Shown one piece after another: positions 22,804-35,273 of a stretch of DNA of 64,000 bases. The DNA comes from Leguminivora glycinivorella (taxonomy: Eukaryota; Arthropoda; Insecta; Lepidoptera; Tortricidae), in contig NC_062983.1 in the NCBI RefSeq assembly GCF_023078275.1, positions 10,285,001-10,349,000 on the forward strand, read 5' to 3'. The position numbers were made by a program, and so were the translations under genes. The first letter of the stretch is position 1, and each line of letters opens with the position of its first letter. Below the pieces are notes generated by a model. The model made no database searches. It saw nothing but the letters and a program-made list of their open reading frames with translations, and was not told the origin of the DNA.

Positions 22804-23670
22804 AGCCATTGATGCTCAAGTAAACAGCAGAAAGAAACGCAGTCCTCGTGTGATTCGTGAGCCCGTCATGCACTTCGAAGGCTATCACACTCTGGAGAAT
22901 ATCAATAACTGGTTCCAACATCTAGCTGAACAGCACAGTAACATCGTCACTTTGGTCACTGCTGGTACTTCACATGAGGGTAAAGAATTCAACTAATTCA
23001 AACCATTGGACATTGACAGAGAGATAGAAAATAGAATACTCTTTATTGGCACACATTGGAGGCAAAACAAATGACTATACATGTAGCAGACAGCAAGCAT
23101 TGTTATCACTAAAGAGCGATATTTGTTTTCCCATAATAAAATTGCGTGGCGTTACATCAAGAGGCACTATATACTAAGGATAAATATTTATTTGAAAATG
23201 ACCTCCGGAGATCATCACAACGGGCAGATAATAAAATAATTACTGTTTAAACAAAATCGATGTGGGATGGAGAAACGATGTCTTCCTAAATATGGTTTAT
23301 ATATTTTTTCGATAACAAGTCTGTTTCCCTAACGGTCAGCTGTGAGCCGAACGGAACCATATATGCAAATGCATACGCAATTGCGCACTGTAATGCACTG
23401 CTCTCATGCAGAATCTTTTCCCTTTATTAGTCTGATTTTACCTTTTAGTCATAATAGTATTGATATATTACTTTCAGTAACTAATGATAATGATACTTGT
23501 ACAAAAGGGCATCGTTAAACATTTGAAGAATGGATTTAACAATTTAATGAATTCCAGCATACTTATTTCCTGTCAATATTATTCCAGGACGAAACATCAC
23601 CGGTATAAAAATAGCCCGAAACTCTAACCGGCCAGCATTCTTCCTCGAAGCTGGTCAGATCGGAGCTGAC
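22804..23670 (+). pseudogene. Carboxypeptidase-like gene CP2, copy A, truncated
   Basis: Two pieces remain: exon 2 (22804-22979; NSRKKRSPRV then the start of the peptidase domain, MHFEGYHTLENINNWFQHL) and the first 83 bp of exon 3 (23588-23670), ending within EAGQIGAD. The remaining exons seen in copy B are deleted: at 23671 the sequence jumps into a miniature element that in copy B lies 2.3 kb further on. The His and first Glu zinc ligands are already replaced (ATC at 23659-23661, GAC at 23668-23670). No exon for signal peptide and propeptide is found upstream. Confidence 0.85.
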
Positions 23671-23787
23671 TGATCCGATATCGGATGTCGGAAGGATTTC
23701 AATAGAAAAAATCCAAGATGGCGCCTGTAATGTATGGATTATCGGTCCGATATCCGATATCGGATCGGATAATGTGAAAACGCACTT
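23671..23787. mobile_element. Miniature palindromic element, left end deleted (copy A)
   Basis: Starts gatccgatatcggatgtcgg and ends ggatcggataatgtgaaaac followed by gc. The full element is at 57165-57291; here the first ~13 bases of the left end are lost at the CP2 deletion junction. Confidence 0.8.
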
Positions 23788-24064
23788 AAGTTAAAATAAT
23801 GAGTAATAAAATATTTGAAACCTGGTGATTGAATTTGAATTATTAACAATTAAGTTTAGTATCTGTACACAATTCGAGAATAAATTTCGAAACAAGCAGA
23901 CGTTTCTGGTCTGCAAGCGATGTTTACCTATAAGGTACATACCTAAATTAAAAGAGAGAAAATTCACTGGTTTGGATGGAACTTCTTCAACCCACGACCA
24001 CATCACCGCAGTTAAGCCAGATTTTTTTTTTTGCCTTTTCATTATTTTATCTCTAAGCTGAATT

Positions 24065-24504
24065 CAAGAATTTGTGTCTTGCCCTAGTCAACTGGTAGTT
24101 AAGGGCGTAATCCGTTATTCATTGTGCAATAAAGTTTCAATAAATATTCCGCCCCTAATCTCTGAAACTGTTCTGAAAAGTTTTAGATATGCAGATTATA
24201 GGAAACCCATAAGGAATGTATGAGTCATGGGACACACGCAGAAGCAGCACCCGCCAGGGTGCAAAGATTCTTTGAGAGTTCATGGAATCTAAAATGAACT
24301 AGGCTGTTGGATGAAAATGGTGAATGAAATACCTGTCTATAGGATAAAAAATTCTACTACACAGCGCCACCTCGCCTATTAGATTTTTTTTCATTTCAAC
24401 CCGATCGTTAATTATATCCCTAACGCCAGCCAAAGCAAGTCAGAGATAGAGTCCTGGGTCACCTATCAGCACACTCGGTCGACGATATTTTGGTGCTAAT
24501 AAAA
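24065..24504. other. Start of spacer, nothing recognised
   Basis: Unique sequence right after the end of copy A. No gene or known repeat recognised. Confidence 0.5.
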
Positions 24505-24986
24505 AAAAATCGGCCAAGAGCGTGTCGGGCCACGCTCAGTGTAGGGGCTCAAGTTCCGAAGTTCTACTTTTGTGATTTTTTTCATATTATTTTTTAAACA
24601 AATGGTTCAAAAGTTAGAGGGGGGGGACACACTTTTTTTCCTTTAGGAGCGATTATTTCCGAAAATATTAAATTTATCAAAAAACGATTTTAGTAAACCC
24701 TTATTTATTATTAAATACCTATCCAACAATATATCACACGTTGGGGTAGGAATGAAAAAAAAAACAGTCCCCACTTTACATGTAGGGGGGGTACCCTAAC
24801 AAAACATTTTTTTCCACTTTTTATTTTACCACTTTGTCGGCGTGATTGATATTCATATTAGTACCAAATTTCAGCTTTCTAGTGCTAACGGTTACTGAGA
24901 TTATCCGCGGACGGACGGACGAACGGACGGACAGACAGACATGGCGAAACTATAAGGGTTCCTAGTTGACTACGGAATCCTAAAAA
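24505..24986. repeat. Dispersed lepidopteran repeat
   Basis: Begins near ggccaagagcgtgtcgggcc and ends aagggttcctagttgactac then ggaatcctaaaaa, with a gacggacggacg/gacagacaga tract before the end. Its tail recurs at 41208-41328 and as a 26 bp remnant at 6412-6437. Confidence 0.7.
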
Positions 24987-25043
24987 CAATAAATGGCTTT
25001 AAACCATATCCATAAAGATTAGACTACATTTCGATAATAGGTT

Positions 25044-25339
25044 TGTCGCAGCATGACGGCTGCGGATGTTGGAATGTCAAGATATAGTCTATGGAAATAG
25101 TCTATGCTTGAGTGTGTTTGACTGCGATACTGTGTCTGTTATTTATATGACCCGAACAGCTTAAATGGATTAGTTCCTGGCTGGTTAAGATGACATTAAG
25201 GAAAGCGGTGGTGAGTTGGTATCCTGAGAGGAACCGTCAGTTAGATTTGAATTGGAAAGTATCGCAGTCAACTGCACTGCATTCTTTAAAAATATTTTGG
25301 TATATTTCTTTAATGAGGCTTCAGTCTGAGCCTCCGACA
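25044..25339 (+). repeat. 296 bp repeat, spacer copy 1
   Basis: Appears identical to 31402-31697 by eye (tgtcgcagcatgacggctgc ... gagcctccgaca). Sequences on either side differ. No recognised protein or transposon end; it bounds the two sides of the spacer. Confidence 0.85.
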
Positions 25340-27519
25340 TCAGAAGTGGTCGTTAAAAGGCGGAGGCAAAGCACCACGATCTGCCAGACCTCTCCCTTGG
25401 ACCTGTTCCCACAGAATCATTTATAAATAAGTTGTTTCACGCACGGACCATTGTGCATATTTTGGTAATGGTAAGGCTACATCTAGATGTACGGATCAGC
25501 TATTTTATGAACATACATCCGGTGAGTTCTAGCATGCTCGCATGTTTTATATAGAGAATATTAATTGACTGAGTTCCATTTTCCATCTTCTTGGTGGTTA
25601 CCACGGTGGTGAAGGATACCAGAGGCTTCCTAAAAATGTGCATGTGATGACGAGCAGGTACATACGAAGTTCGGCTGTTTATTGTCCCTAAGGTGAAACT
25701 CTTACGATAGGGATTTTATTTTCCATAAATTCCGATAATTTAGTACATTATAGACCTATTATTATTAAAAAGGTTACGAACCTTTTCCTTCATGTACATC
25801 ATGACAAATCATGATTACAAACATAGTTGCCTGGCAACTGTTATGTTGGTAAACAACTGTCAAAACATAGATGTTATATTTTAAATAGAAAAGTTAACTA
25901 ATTAAGATTTTAATTACAGTTCAGGTATGATCCATGACATTACAAACTGTGTTCGTGCTTACATCTAAAACTTGTCATGCTCGGATGAAAATTAACATTA
26001 CAGGTGAACCTACTTGAGCGTAGTGTCCTCCGGCAGCCCGGGCCTTCACGGAATTCACCTGGATGTATATCAGACAGACACGACCCACGAACACCAGCAA
26101 ACGTATGAGCGCACGTAGCCCTGTCCGTCTTCTTGAGGTGTAATTAAAGGAAGGTTTCGTTCTACTTTTACGTGTATTTAGGGGTACACTGACGACAGCT
26201 TTGCAGGAAGTTGCGGCAAGAATCTTTGATTATATTAATAAATCACAAAATTCTCACCGATATATCGCCGTAAACTATGCATAGAACTATGCTTACAACA
26301 ATGGTTGCCATTTCGTGAGCTTCGCTTCATGTGCAGCAACAAAATACTATTGCTGTTGATTTCTACATTAAGGCATAAGTAAATTTAGTTTTTCCCACGA
26401 TAATAGCGCAACCCTCAACAGTAAAGTCTATACATGCCTCGCTTGGTTACTTGCTTGCTCATACTACTCGCGTGAATATGGTTTCGCGCTGACTTTAACA
26501 CATCACGATTATCGACACCATTTTAAAGTATGTATGAATTTATTTACGTTTAAAATTAACCCTTTAACCATTTTGACGTTTGACTTACTCATTCGATTTT
26601 AAACTGTATTTTTCATAGTAGAAATGTGTTTATATTTTACATATGATGTCAAATATCTTGCTGCTACTGATAAAGAGTTCTGAGGCTTGAATCTGTCCCA
26701 TTGGCCAGTAGGTACCAGAAAAACGTTGTTGAAATGGAATTTTCACATTAATGATTTTGTTAGAGAAGAATAAGCGAGGTTTAAAATCATACAATATCTA
26801 AAACTACGAGGTTGAAGTCAACGCCATGAAAATATTAACTACCTACTTAGTTTGTTTTCCAACCAATATTATTTGCACTTTCATATTTTATGATTGTTGA
26901 GATGTGGTCAAAATTCTGCTGGTAGGTGCGCCGTACCACACACATCCTTAGAAAAAAAAATGACTGCTTAGTATTCATGCCATATAAACACAATTCCAGG
27001 AAAGTCTTGCTATGGTAAACAGAAGATCTGCTGCTATAATTGCTTCAGCTGCATGCTGCACGCCGCTTAAACTGTTTAACTTCGTGTCCGGTTGGTGTTG
27101 GTGTGGAGACTTGATTGAAGGAACGCTCCTGTCCTGCTGACGATGCACCTGACAGATTTGGTGAGCCGTTTTCATGTTGGTGACTTTTTGATAGCAAAAA
27201 TGTTTTAGTTAACACGCAGCCAATATTTTGGCAAGAATATTTATTGTGTGAAACTGTATTAAACGCGGTGAGCGACTACGAAGCTAGTATGAAAAATAAT
27301 GAGAATAATGCGCTCTTTTAATTCGATCGGAATTAGTACATTGGCTGATTTTGGTACGACTATTGAAGAAAGAATTTATGAACCTTTGTTTTTCACATAT
27401 TTGAATTCGTTACAACCTAAGCAGTAAACTGCTTTACTGCACCTGACTTTACGCTCTTTTGCTATAAATTGCAATAAAATCACATACTACAAAAAACATC
27501 TTAAATGTGCTGCGAGCTT
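25340..27519. other. Spacer, no gene recognised
   Basis: AT-rich. Short frames only (for example minus strand near 26975-27175) with no recognisable domain. Confidence 0.5.
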
Positions 27520-27655
27520 AGCCGAAGTGTCAGTCGTGAGCGCTGCGCGGCAATCGAAACGCATCAGTCTGGCTCTGTCGCGCCGCTGCAGAGGAGCGAT
27601 GGGGAGGGCTGACTGCGATGCGCTTGCGAAGTGTGAGCGATTGTGACGTTGGCTA
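27520..27655. mobile_element. Miniature element, relative of the cgaaacg family
   Basis: Starts ttagccgaagtgtcagtcgt and ends gcgattgtgacgttggctag; the centre agtctggctctgtcgcgccg matches the elements at 10924 and 43972. Imperfect inverted ends. Confidence 0.55.
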
Positions 27656-28639
27656 GGTACCGTGCTGACAAAGAAACTGTATCTTCTTTCTCTTCATTTC
27701 TGCATTTGATGTATTAAAGTTGTTTATGCGCTAACTGCGGCGGGCACGACAACTTTAAACGCCTTTGTTCATGGTGATCACTTGATCAGACAACGACAAT
27801 AAAGATAAAAGAAAAGTAAAAAAAAAAACGTACCTCGGAACCATAACTACGACTTAAGCCCTGATTCGACTCTGTTACGGGGTGTGTCGGACTGTGCAAA
27901 ACTTGGCTACAAATTTTGCTTTGACAAAAATCCTCTCTATCCATTATCTTTGAACGATATTTGCGACATTGACGCCTCTAACACAATAAAAAAATTGTCT
28001 ATCTTTTGGTAAGATTGATGAATATGACATACACTTAATTAAGATGACTGCTCGACATTGATAAACAAAAATTAAATAGAGCCGTTCACTCTTCATAACG
28101 TTTAAAAACAAAAAAATACGTAGTTTGTTTACGTGAATTGGCACTAAAGCGATTGAAGCTGATGTGTTGTATAATGTGTAAAGCTAACATTATTAGTTTT
28201 TTCTACTCCCGTACTGTTATTCGTGAGTTACAAGGTCGTGCATAGAACTTTAAAACCCTACATAAAAGATGTCAGGACAAGTCTATCTAGTCTATACCCT
28301 GAAAACATTTAGTAGCAGTCGCACGATATAGCTGTTTTACAGTTCAGTAAATACATTGCTACCAACTTAACAAACCAATTCGCAGAGTCGAGACTCCTTC
28401 GTTTTCTGCTGCGTTCATTGGCGACGCGTCGAATCGCATTCAAATGTATAGAACTCGATTCAACTCGGCTCGATTCGTCTTAGTGGCCAGGCTTCAAAGA
28501 ACCATACCATAGACAGTTTTATTTTCATGTTTGCACTCAAACTGCATATTCAAAATGGTAGGCGGTCCACCTAGATAACTAAGATGACTGAAAGTAGGTA
28601 TTTGTTGAATTTATAATTTTCTTTCAAAATAAGTGCTTG
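27656..28639. other. Spacer, no gene recognised
   Basis: No domain-bearing frame, RNA or known element seen. Confidence 0.5.
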
Positions 28640-28800
28640 GTCGTAGAAAAAGTATTGTATGCAACGGTGTTTAACTGAGTCAAAAAATGCTCGTGGCGTC
28701 TTTATTAACAATTTTCGGCTTCGCCTCAAATTGTTACCCACGCCACTCACCTTTTTTGACCTCTTTTAACCACCAGTTGCATAAAATACTATTACGGATT
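28640..28800. mobile_element. Miniature inverted-repeat element
   Basis: Left part agtattgtatgcaacggtgt and right part caccagttgcataaaatact are imperfect complements, with inner gagtcaaaaaatgctcgtgg / cactcaccttttttgacctc. About 160 bp, non-coding. Confidence 0.6.
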
Positions 28801-30540
28801 CAGATATCAGTTTATCCAGAAATTACTAATGTCTAGATTAGGTATTATAATACCCGATCGACTCCGTATTATAACGTTTCTTTCAAGCGATATACATAGT
28901 TTACTAGTTTACATATGTTTGAATTTATTAGAACCGTCTTGATGCCAGTCCATAAAAAAAAAAGAAGTGTGTTTAACTTAACATTGAAATGCGTAATTCT
29001 ACGGTTATAGTATAATTACTTGACGATTAAATGTACTTACCTCCTAAATTGCGTGATTGATATTTTCTTGGGCTTAAATCTTGGCAATCCTTATAGAAGT
29101 TTGGACACTGAATGCAAGTGTCGAAAGTTTAATCTCATTGCTGAATTTTTTTCTGCTTAAATGCTTCGTTCGCACGTCTTCACGCTCTTAATTTTCGCAT
29201 ACAAAAAACGGTCACATGTGTGCAGCGCGGCGTACAACGGCTTAAAATGCAGCGGGTTATAAGACTACCTTCATTCGATTTTTTTTTTTTATTTTCTCCC
29301 AAGGGGTAGGATGAATGGAAATCAAATCAACAAATCAAGAAAGTCAAATAACAACGTTGTCAATTACAATTATTATTTGTTTTCTGTTTATTTAAAATGC
29401 CCAGCGATGACAATGAGATATAAAATGACGTTAGTTTTTAAATAGCTATTCTAGCATAGGTATACACTTACTAAAACAAAGGAAATCGAAAAATCCTGGC
29501 TCCTTTATTACTAGGTCCTGAACCGCGACGAGAATGCGATTAAGCACATTTGCCATATTTAAGTTGTGTTTAATAAGGTGAAATTTATCACAGTAGAGTA
29601 TGCGGATAAATGAAAATACTCAATTCAGTACACAATCAATAGTCTTCATTTCAGGAACAGCATAGAAAATAAAAGCCATGTATCTACTAAGTGAAAATGT
29701 TCACTATTCACATTTTTAATGGAAGGATGGATTAACACTTTCACTGCAGTAGGGGGTCTTTAGACTTCTTACGAAGTATACATACTTTAATTGCCGCAAC
29801 GAAGGTGTTAAGAAATTTATATTAAAAGTTATATTTTCAAATTTTCATTTTAGGTTTCCAGTATTTCTCTCTATCTCTCTCCTTGTTACTTAAATTAACT
29901 CAGAATCACTTCCGATCTTATGAGAAGAAAATAATGATCATATTAAATAGTTAATTAATGCAAGTATTGATGTGCTCACTGTACTTTTAAATCGCATTCC
30001 TATTCCGTTCAAATATTACGATGGATGATATCATAAAGTTCACGTCGTCAAGTGTAAAATACTGACCAGTATTACATAACAAAAAGCGTTCGTGAATGAT
30101 GATTGGTTGCATATGATTGGTTGAATAACAGCATTGGTTAAACGTGATATGAAAATACGACTTGATGCGAAACGGATTTAATTTGAAATGGAACCCAGAG
30201 GATGTGTATTACCAGTCAATTAGATACCTTTATGTACATCATGTTGCGGGGTACAATGGTGGACCGTACCTATATAGTTTGCTGTAGGACAGCTGAGCCG
30301 TGCTATCGTGCATCGTTTCGAATAAATGCCTTTTGAGTGCCTAGTACCTACCTAGTAACAACGGAAGACAAAAGTGATAGAACACATTAGAACCATTAAT
30401 TGGCAATCGGTTTACCAACAATAACATCCCCTACATTAGTTTAAAATGACACAATACTACATCCAACTAATCTAGATGGTGACGATACTGATGAAGCATA
30501 GGCTGAATCAAGTTCGCAATGAGTACTTCAATAATGCTCC
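28801..30540. other. Spacer, no gene recognised
   Basis: AT-rich sequence, no domain-bearing frame or known element seen. Confidence 0.5.
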
Positions 30541-30559
30541 TGTACCTTCATTTCATACA

Positions 30560-31220
30560 TACATTTTTCATTGGTCGTTTTGGCCAATGATGCAGATTGC
30601 GGGTTACGCAATATGGCTGTGTGCCGTGTGTTTTTCATTGGTCGTTTTGGCCAATGATGCAGATTGCGGGTTACGCAATGTGGCTGTGTGCCGTGTGTTT
30701 TTCATTGGTCATTTTGGCCAATGATGCAGATTGCGGGTTACGCAATGTGGCTGTGTGCCGTGTGTTTTTCATTGGTCGTTTTGGCCAATGATGCAGATTG
30801 CGGGTTACGCAATGTGGCTGTGTGCCGTGTGTTTTTCATTGGTCGTTTTGGCCAATGATGCAGATTGCGGGTTACGCAATGTGGCTGTGTGCCGTGTGTT
30901 TTTCATTGGTCGTTTTGGCCAATGATGCAGATTGCGGGTTACGCAATATGGCTGTGTGCCGTGTGTTTTTCATTGGTCGTTTTGGCCAATGATGCAGATT
31001 GCGGGTTACGCAATAAGGGCTGTGTGCCGTTTGATTTTCATTGGTCGTTTTGGCCAATGATGCAGATTGCGGGTTACGCAATAAGGGCTGTGTGCCGTTT
31101 GATTTTCATTGGTCGTTTTGGCCAATGATGCAGATTGCGGGTTACGCAATAAGGGCTGTGTGCCGTTTGATTTTCATTGGTGGTTTTAGCCAATGATGCA
31201 GATTGCGGGTTACGCAATTA
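30560..31220. repeat. 67 bp tandem repeat, about 10 copies
   Basis: Unit contains cattggtcgttttggccaat g followed by atgcagattgcgggttacgc and a variable segment ending tgtgccg. The first six or so units carry aatgtggctgtgtgccgtgt, the later ones aataagggctgtgtgccgtt. cattggtc/ggccaatg can form a short hairpin in each unit. Because 67 is not a multiple of 3, overlapping frames in all phases stay open; these are not genes. Confidence 0.92.
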
Positions 31221-31401
31221 GGGCATTGTTTCATTTTCATTACTCATTTAAAAATGGTTATTGCGAACTTGTTTTGGCTTTTGCATGTATGATTGTGGTC
31301 AGGATAACCGAGTGGATGTTTGCTCCTGTACCTAAAGTGTTTACTTGTGCGGTCCTGATCGTATTATCCACACGCGGACGTGTGGAAGGTCAGAATGGCC
31401 G

Positions 31402-31697
31402 TGTCGCAGCATGACGGCTGCGGATGTTGGAATGTCAAGATATAGTCTATGGAAATAGTCTATGCTTGAGTGTGTTTGACTGCGATACTGTGTCTGTTAT
31501 TTATATGACCCGAACAGCTTAAATGGATTAGTTCCTGGCTGGTTAAGATGACATTAAGGAAAGCGGTGGTGAGTTGGTATCCTGAGAGGAACCGTCAGTT
31601 AGATTTGAATTGGAAAGTATCGCAGTCAACTGCACTGCATTCTTTAAAAATATTTTGGTATATTTCTTTAATGAGGCTTCAGTCTGAGCCTCCGACA
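31402..31697 (+). repeat. 296 bp repeat, spacer copy 2
   Basis: Second copy of 25044-25339, 202 bp before the start of the visible copy B homology. Confidence 0.85.
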
Positions 31698-32222
31698 GGT
31701 TTATAACATAAGGTTTAAAAGATATACTATCAAAGCTATTATTTAGTTCATAGACATATTGAAAACAAGTAAGTGGCCTTAGAAATTAATATTTTTTCGT
31801 TACAAATAAATTAATTTGTAATATTTTTGTGCAAGTCTCTTATAACTAAGCATGATCCGTTTGTATTAATCGGAAAAAAAACATGGTAAAATTAACCACA
31901 AACCTGAAGTTTATAATTTTTATAGTTTAATTTCATTTGATATTGTGATTTTCAGTTAAATCCCATTTTAATGTCCCTTTTAAATGTTTGATTTTATTTG
32001 AAAAAGTAATAAAAATTAACAAAATTGTTGTAACCAGTGTGTATAATTGTCATTCGTCACCCTATTTCACAACCGTTTTAAATACACCGAACATTTGGTT
32101 GCAAAAAATATATTATGTCTGTGCACTGTGATACGCTAATCCAACAAAAAAAAAACAGAGTAGTTCCCTAACCGTATGTAAGTACCTACAATTGCTTATT
32201 TTACTTTTTTTTTCAGGACAAT

Positions 32223-35200
32223 ATGTTAAAACTACTAGCCACCTTGCTTTTATTAAGCAGCTATGCAAATAGTGAAAAGTTCAATTTCACAAATTACGCC
32301 CTATACAGGGTAACCCCGAGCACCGCTGAAGAACTAGAAATACTAAATTCCATGCTATCTAACCCTCAGTTAGATTTCTTCGAAGATCCAGTAAGTGTCA
32401 ATGAAATGGTCAGCGTAGTAACATCACCTGGATACAGAAAAACGTTTGATGATATATTAAAAGCAAATAGTATTGATGCTGAAGTTACTATTGAAAATAT
32501 ACAAACGTAAGTAATTTAAGCATGATCCCCTAAAACATAATATTACATAGGACTTATTGAACAGTGAGAAGATATAGGTAACGCACGGAAAATAATGGTC
32601 ACACAGAGATGAGAGTATATATTAAAAATAAAATTCAGGGTCAAACGCGATTAGCCAACCTTTTGTATCACATGATTGTTTGATCAGTGAAAAGATGATT
32701 CAACTTTTTTTTTCTCAATTCAACTCAATTTAAGATGTTTCTGTTTGTAGGGTAATTGACAACGAAAAACACGGTAAATATATTCAACGCAATGTGCAAT
32801 CTATGACATGGGACGCGTACTATCCTTTAGAAGACATATACTCTTGGCTTGATGATATAGCTGCTGACAACAGTGATATTGTTACAATAATAAAAGGAGG
32901 ACAGTCATATGAACGAAGAGAAATTAAAGGAGTTAAAATTTCTCACGGCAGCGGTAGAAAGTCTATATTTATTGAAGGAGGTATACATGCTAGAGAATGG
33001 ATATCTTATGCAACGGTCAACTATATTATTACTCAGCTTTTGTATAGTGAAGATCCGGAAGCGCAAGCTGCTGCTAGAGATTTCGATTGGTACATATTTC
33101 CCTGCACAAACCCTGATGGTTATGTTTGGACATGGACAGACGTAAGTTTCTATATGTATTAAAGAACACATTGAATTTTTTTTAATTATTATAGTGAAGA
33201 TTTTTTTTAATGTTTTGGTTTCTATTTTAGTTCAGACTGTGGCGTAAAAACAGGCGTCCCGTTGGAACTGAATTTGGAATTGATTTAAACAGAAATTGGG
33301 ACAGCAATTGGATGCGTAAGTAACTTTTGTGTTAAGTAAATAAATGAAAAATAGTACCACAAATGTAAGCAGAATTAACATTAAGTAATCATTATATGTT
33401 ACGATTCCAATAAAAATAAATGATAAAAAGGGTGTGTCAATATTACAGTCGAAATCTAAACCTTATATAATTATCTCTCTGATTTGCGAGGTCAATAGTG
33501 CCTATACTTATTTTGATCTAAACTATCCTGCAGAACTTTGCAGAAAGAGTTAATTGACTGGTGAAATAATTAGAATGAAAAATGTTTGTCTTTACAGTTA
33601 AAGGTTCCAGCAATGATCCTTCTAGCGACATCTATGCTGGTACCGGTCCGTTTTCCGAACCCGAAGCAAGTTCTTTAGCCGCCTATATAGAAAGCGTTGC
33701 AGAAAATATGGAAATGTATATCAGCTTCCATTCTGCGGGGCAAATGCTTATGGTTCCTTACGGAAATACTACTGACCGGTTGGACAATTATGAAGATTCG
33801 GTAATTATTAATTCATACTGATCCTCGTAAGTTGATTTTTGAAACGAACTTACATCATTAGTTAGGTTCTAGTGCGAAAATATTTTCCTTCGTATTTTTA
33901 CGGAAACGTAGTACGTGTCATGCTATTTTAGTCAGTCTCAGTACAAAACTTACTGACTACTGATACAGTCTGAACTAGCATAACAAATACGAACGTTTCC
34001 GTAAAAACTTTTTAACAAAAAATAAAACCGCCTTCAAAAATAAGCGCGTTACAAAACACCTGTACCTCTAATGTAGGAAGTCGTTCTTTTAATTTTACCT
34101 TTTGTATTATACAGATATCATGAAAAATTACAATTTTATGGAGAAAGTGACCAGAGGGCCAAATTTTTACCTACTGCAATAAAATATACATATAATTTTT
34201 CCGCAACATTTTTACGCTATCGCGATAACTTACCTACGTATTAAAAAAACGTGCTAGTCACACTGATTAAGATTATAAAATTATAAGTAGACAACAAGTG
34301 ATTAATGTACAGTGAGCTGAAAAAGTGCATGGCGAATTTATCAACGAAATTCATTCATAATTTGTCCATGCGATTTCGTAGCTCACTTACCAACTCCTTA
34401 TTTTTGTACTTTTGTGGGTGTCGGCGTCGTAGAAGTAATCTGTGGGATATGGGTTAAATTGTGGCGTCAGCGATAGGCTGGCACCCTGTCACTTCTATAT
34501 CACTTCAGTATTTTTTTTCAACTCCTTAGTTGCCAAGAGTGGCACTGAAGCTTGAGCGGTTTCATGTACTCTGCCCTTACGTTTGGGAATATAGGCAAGA
34601 CCTTATGTATGTTTACAAAGTCCCTTTTTTATGGTTAATTTATAATTTGTGTTCTTTTTTTTATTACAGGTGAAAATCGCCCGCAGAGCTATAAGCTCTT
34701 TGACAGTGCGATACGGAACGCAATATGTGGCTGGCAATGTGGCTGAAGTAGTTTGTAAGTAATTTTCATATAGTCGTATTTTATTGTCTATTAAATGCTA
34801 GTCACATAAATCTTTAAAAAACGCTATAAACATGTAAACACAGTTAATGAAAGGTTTCTGCGTACAATGCTAAAATTGTTTTATCTCTAGGAGGCTTTAG
34901 GACCCAAGGATAGATTTAAGACAAAAAGTCGCCAAGATTAATTTTTTTATAGCTAATGGAAGTTGCGGTCAGTCACTTGACTTTTTTGAACTTCTGAAAT
35001 AGCCAATAACGGTAACGGTTTTTTTTTTTAGATGAAGCAACGGGAGCTAGTACAGACTGGGTAAAAGAAAAACTACGTATACCTCTCTCGTACACCTATG
35101 AACTTCGATACCTTGGTGAATATGGTCATCTTCTGCCCGCTGAGCAAATATTACCCAACAATGAAGAAATTTGGGATTCGGTACTCGCCTTAATAAGGGA

Positions 35201-35273
35201 AGGTCGAGCTTTGGGCTACTTCAATTCTGCTTCTATCATTTCAGGATCGTTTGCTTCTAGGAGTAGATTCTAG
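32223..35273 (+). CDS. Zinc carboxypeptidase precursor (M14), CP1 copy B, six exons
   Basis: Exons 32223-32506, 32751-33141, 33231-33315, 33598-33800, 34670-34754, 35032-35273; 429 residues, same domain plan as copy A: signal peptide, propeptide, and peptidase domain with H174/E177, N245/R246, H298 and E373 all present. I count 11 amino-acid differences from copy A, including A180S and D181Y just after the HARE motif, E146Q, and D-to-Y in the conserved ELRD next to the catalytic Glu (ELRY here). That last change touches a residue well conserved in M14 enzymes and may weaken activity (inference). Splice sites are all canonical and the frame is intact, so it could be expressed. The acceptor 6 bases before ATG is also present. 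Confidence 0.92.
33801..34669 (+). other. CP1 copy B intron 4
   Basis: 869 bp, near-identical to copy A intron 4; contains the same dispersed repeat at about 34415-34600. Confidence 0.7.

Larger units (their letters stand above)
1..24064 (+). repeat. Segmental duplication, copy A
   Basis: This stretch is repeated in direct orientation at 31900-57572. Position 1 matches 31900 and the match stops at 24064 against 57572, after which the two sequences are unrelated. The left limit may lie outside the window. Exons, introns, UTRs and old transposon remnants all match in order; the copies differ mainly by large insertions and deletions. CP1 intron 4 shows only 2 differences in about 870 bp by eye. 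Either a recent tandem duplication or an unresolved haplotype join in the assembly. Confidence 0.95.

Noticed and set aside
26975..28144. Short minus-strand frames in the spacer
   Set aside because: Around 66 residues each, no domain, splice context or repetition; chance frames.
30476..31128. Series of overlapping 64-87 residue frames with repeated CVPCVFHWSFWP-type peptide
   Set aside because: They follow from a 67 bp tandem repeat read in successive frames; no start context, domain or conservation.
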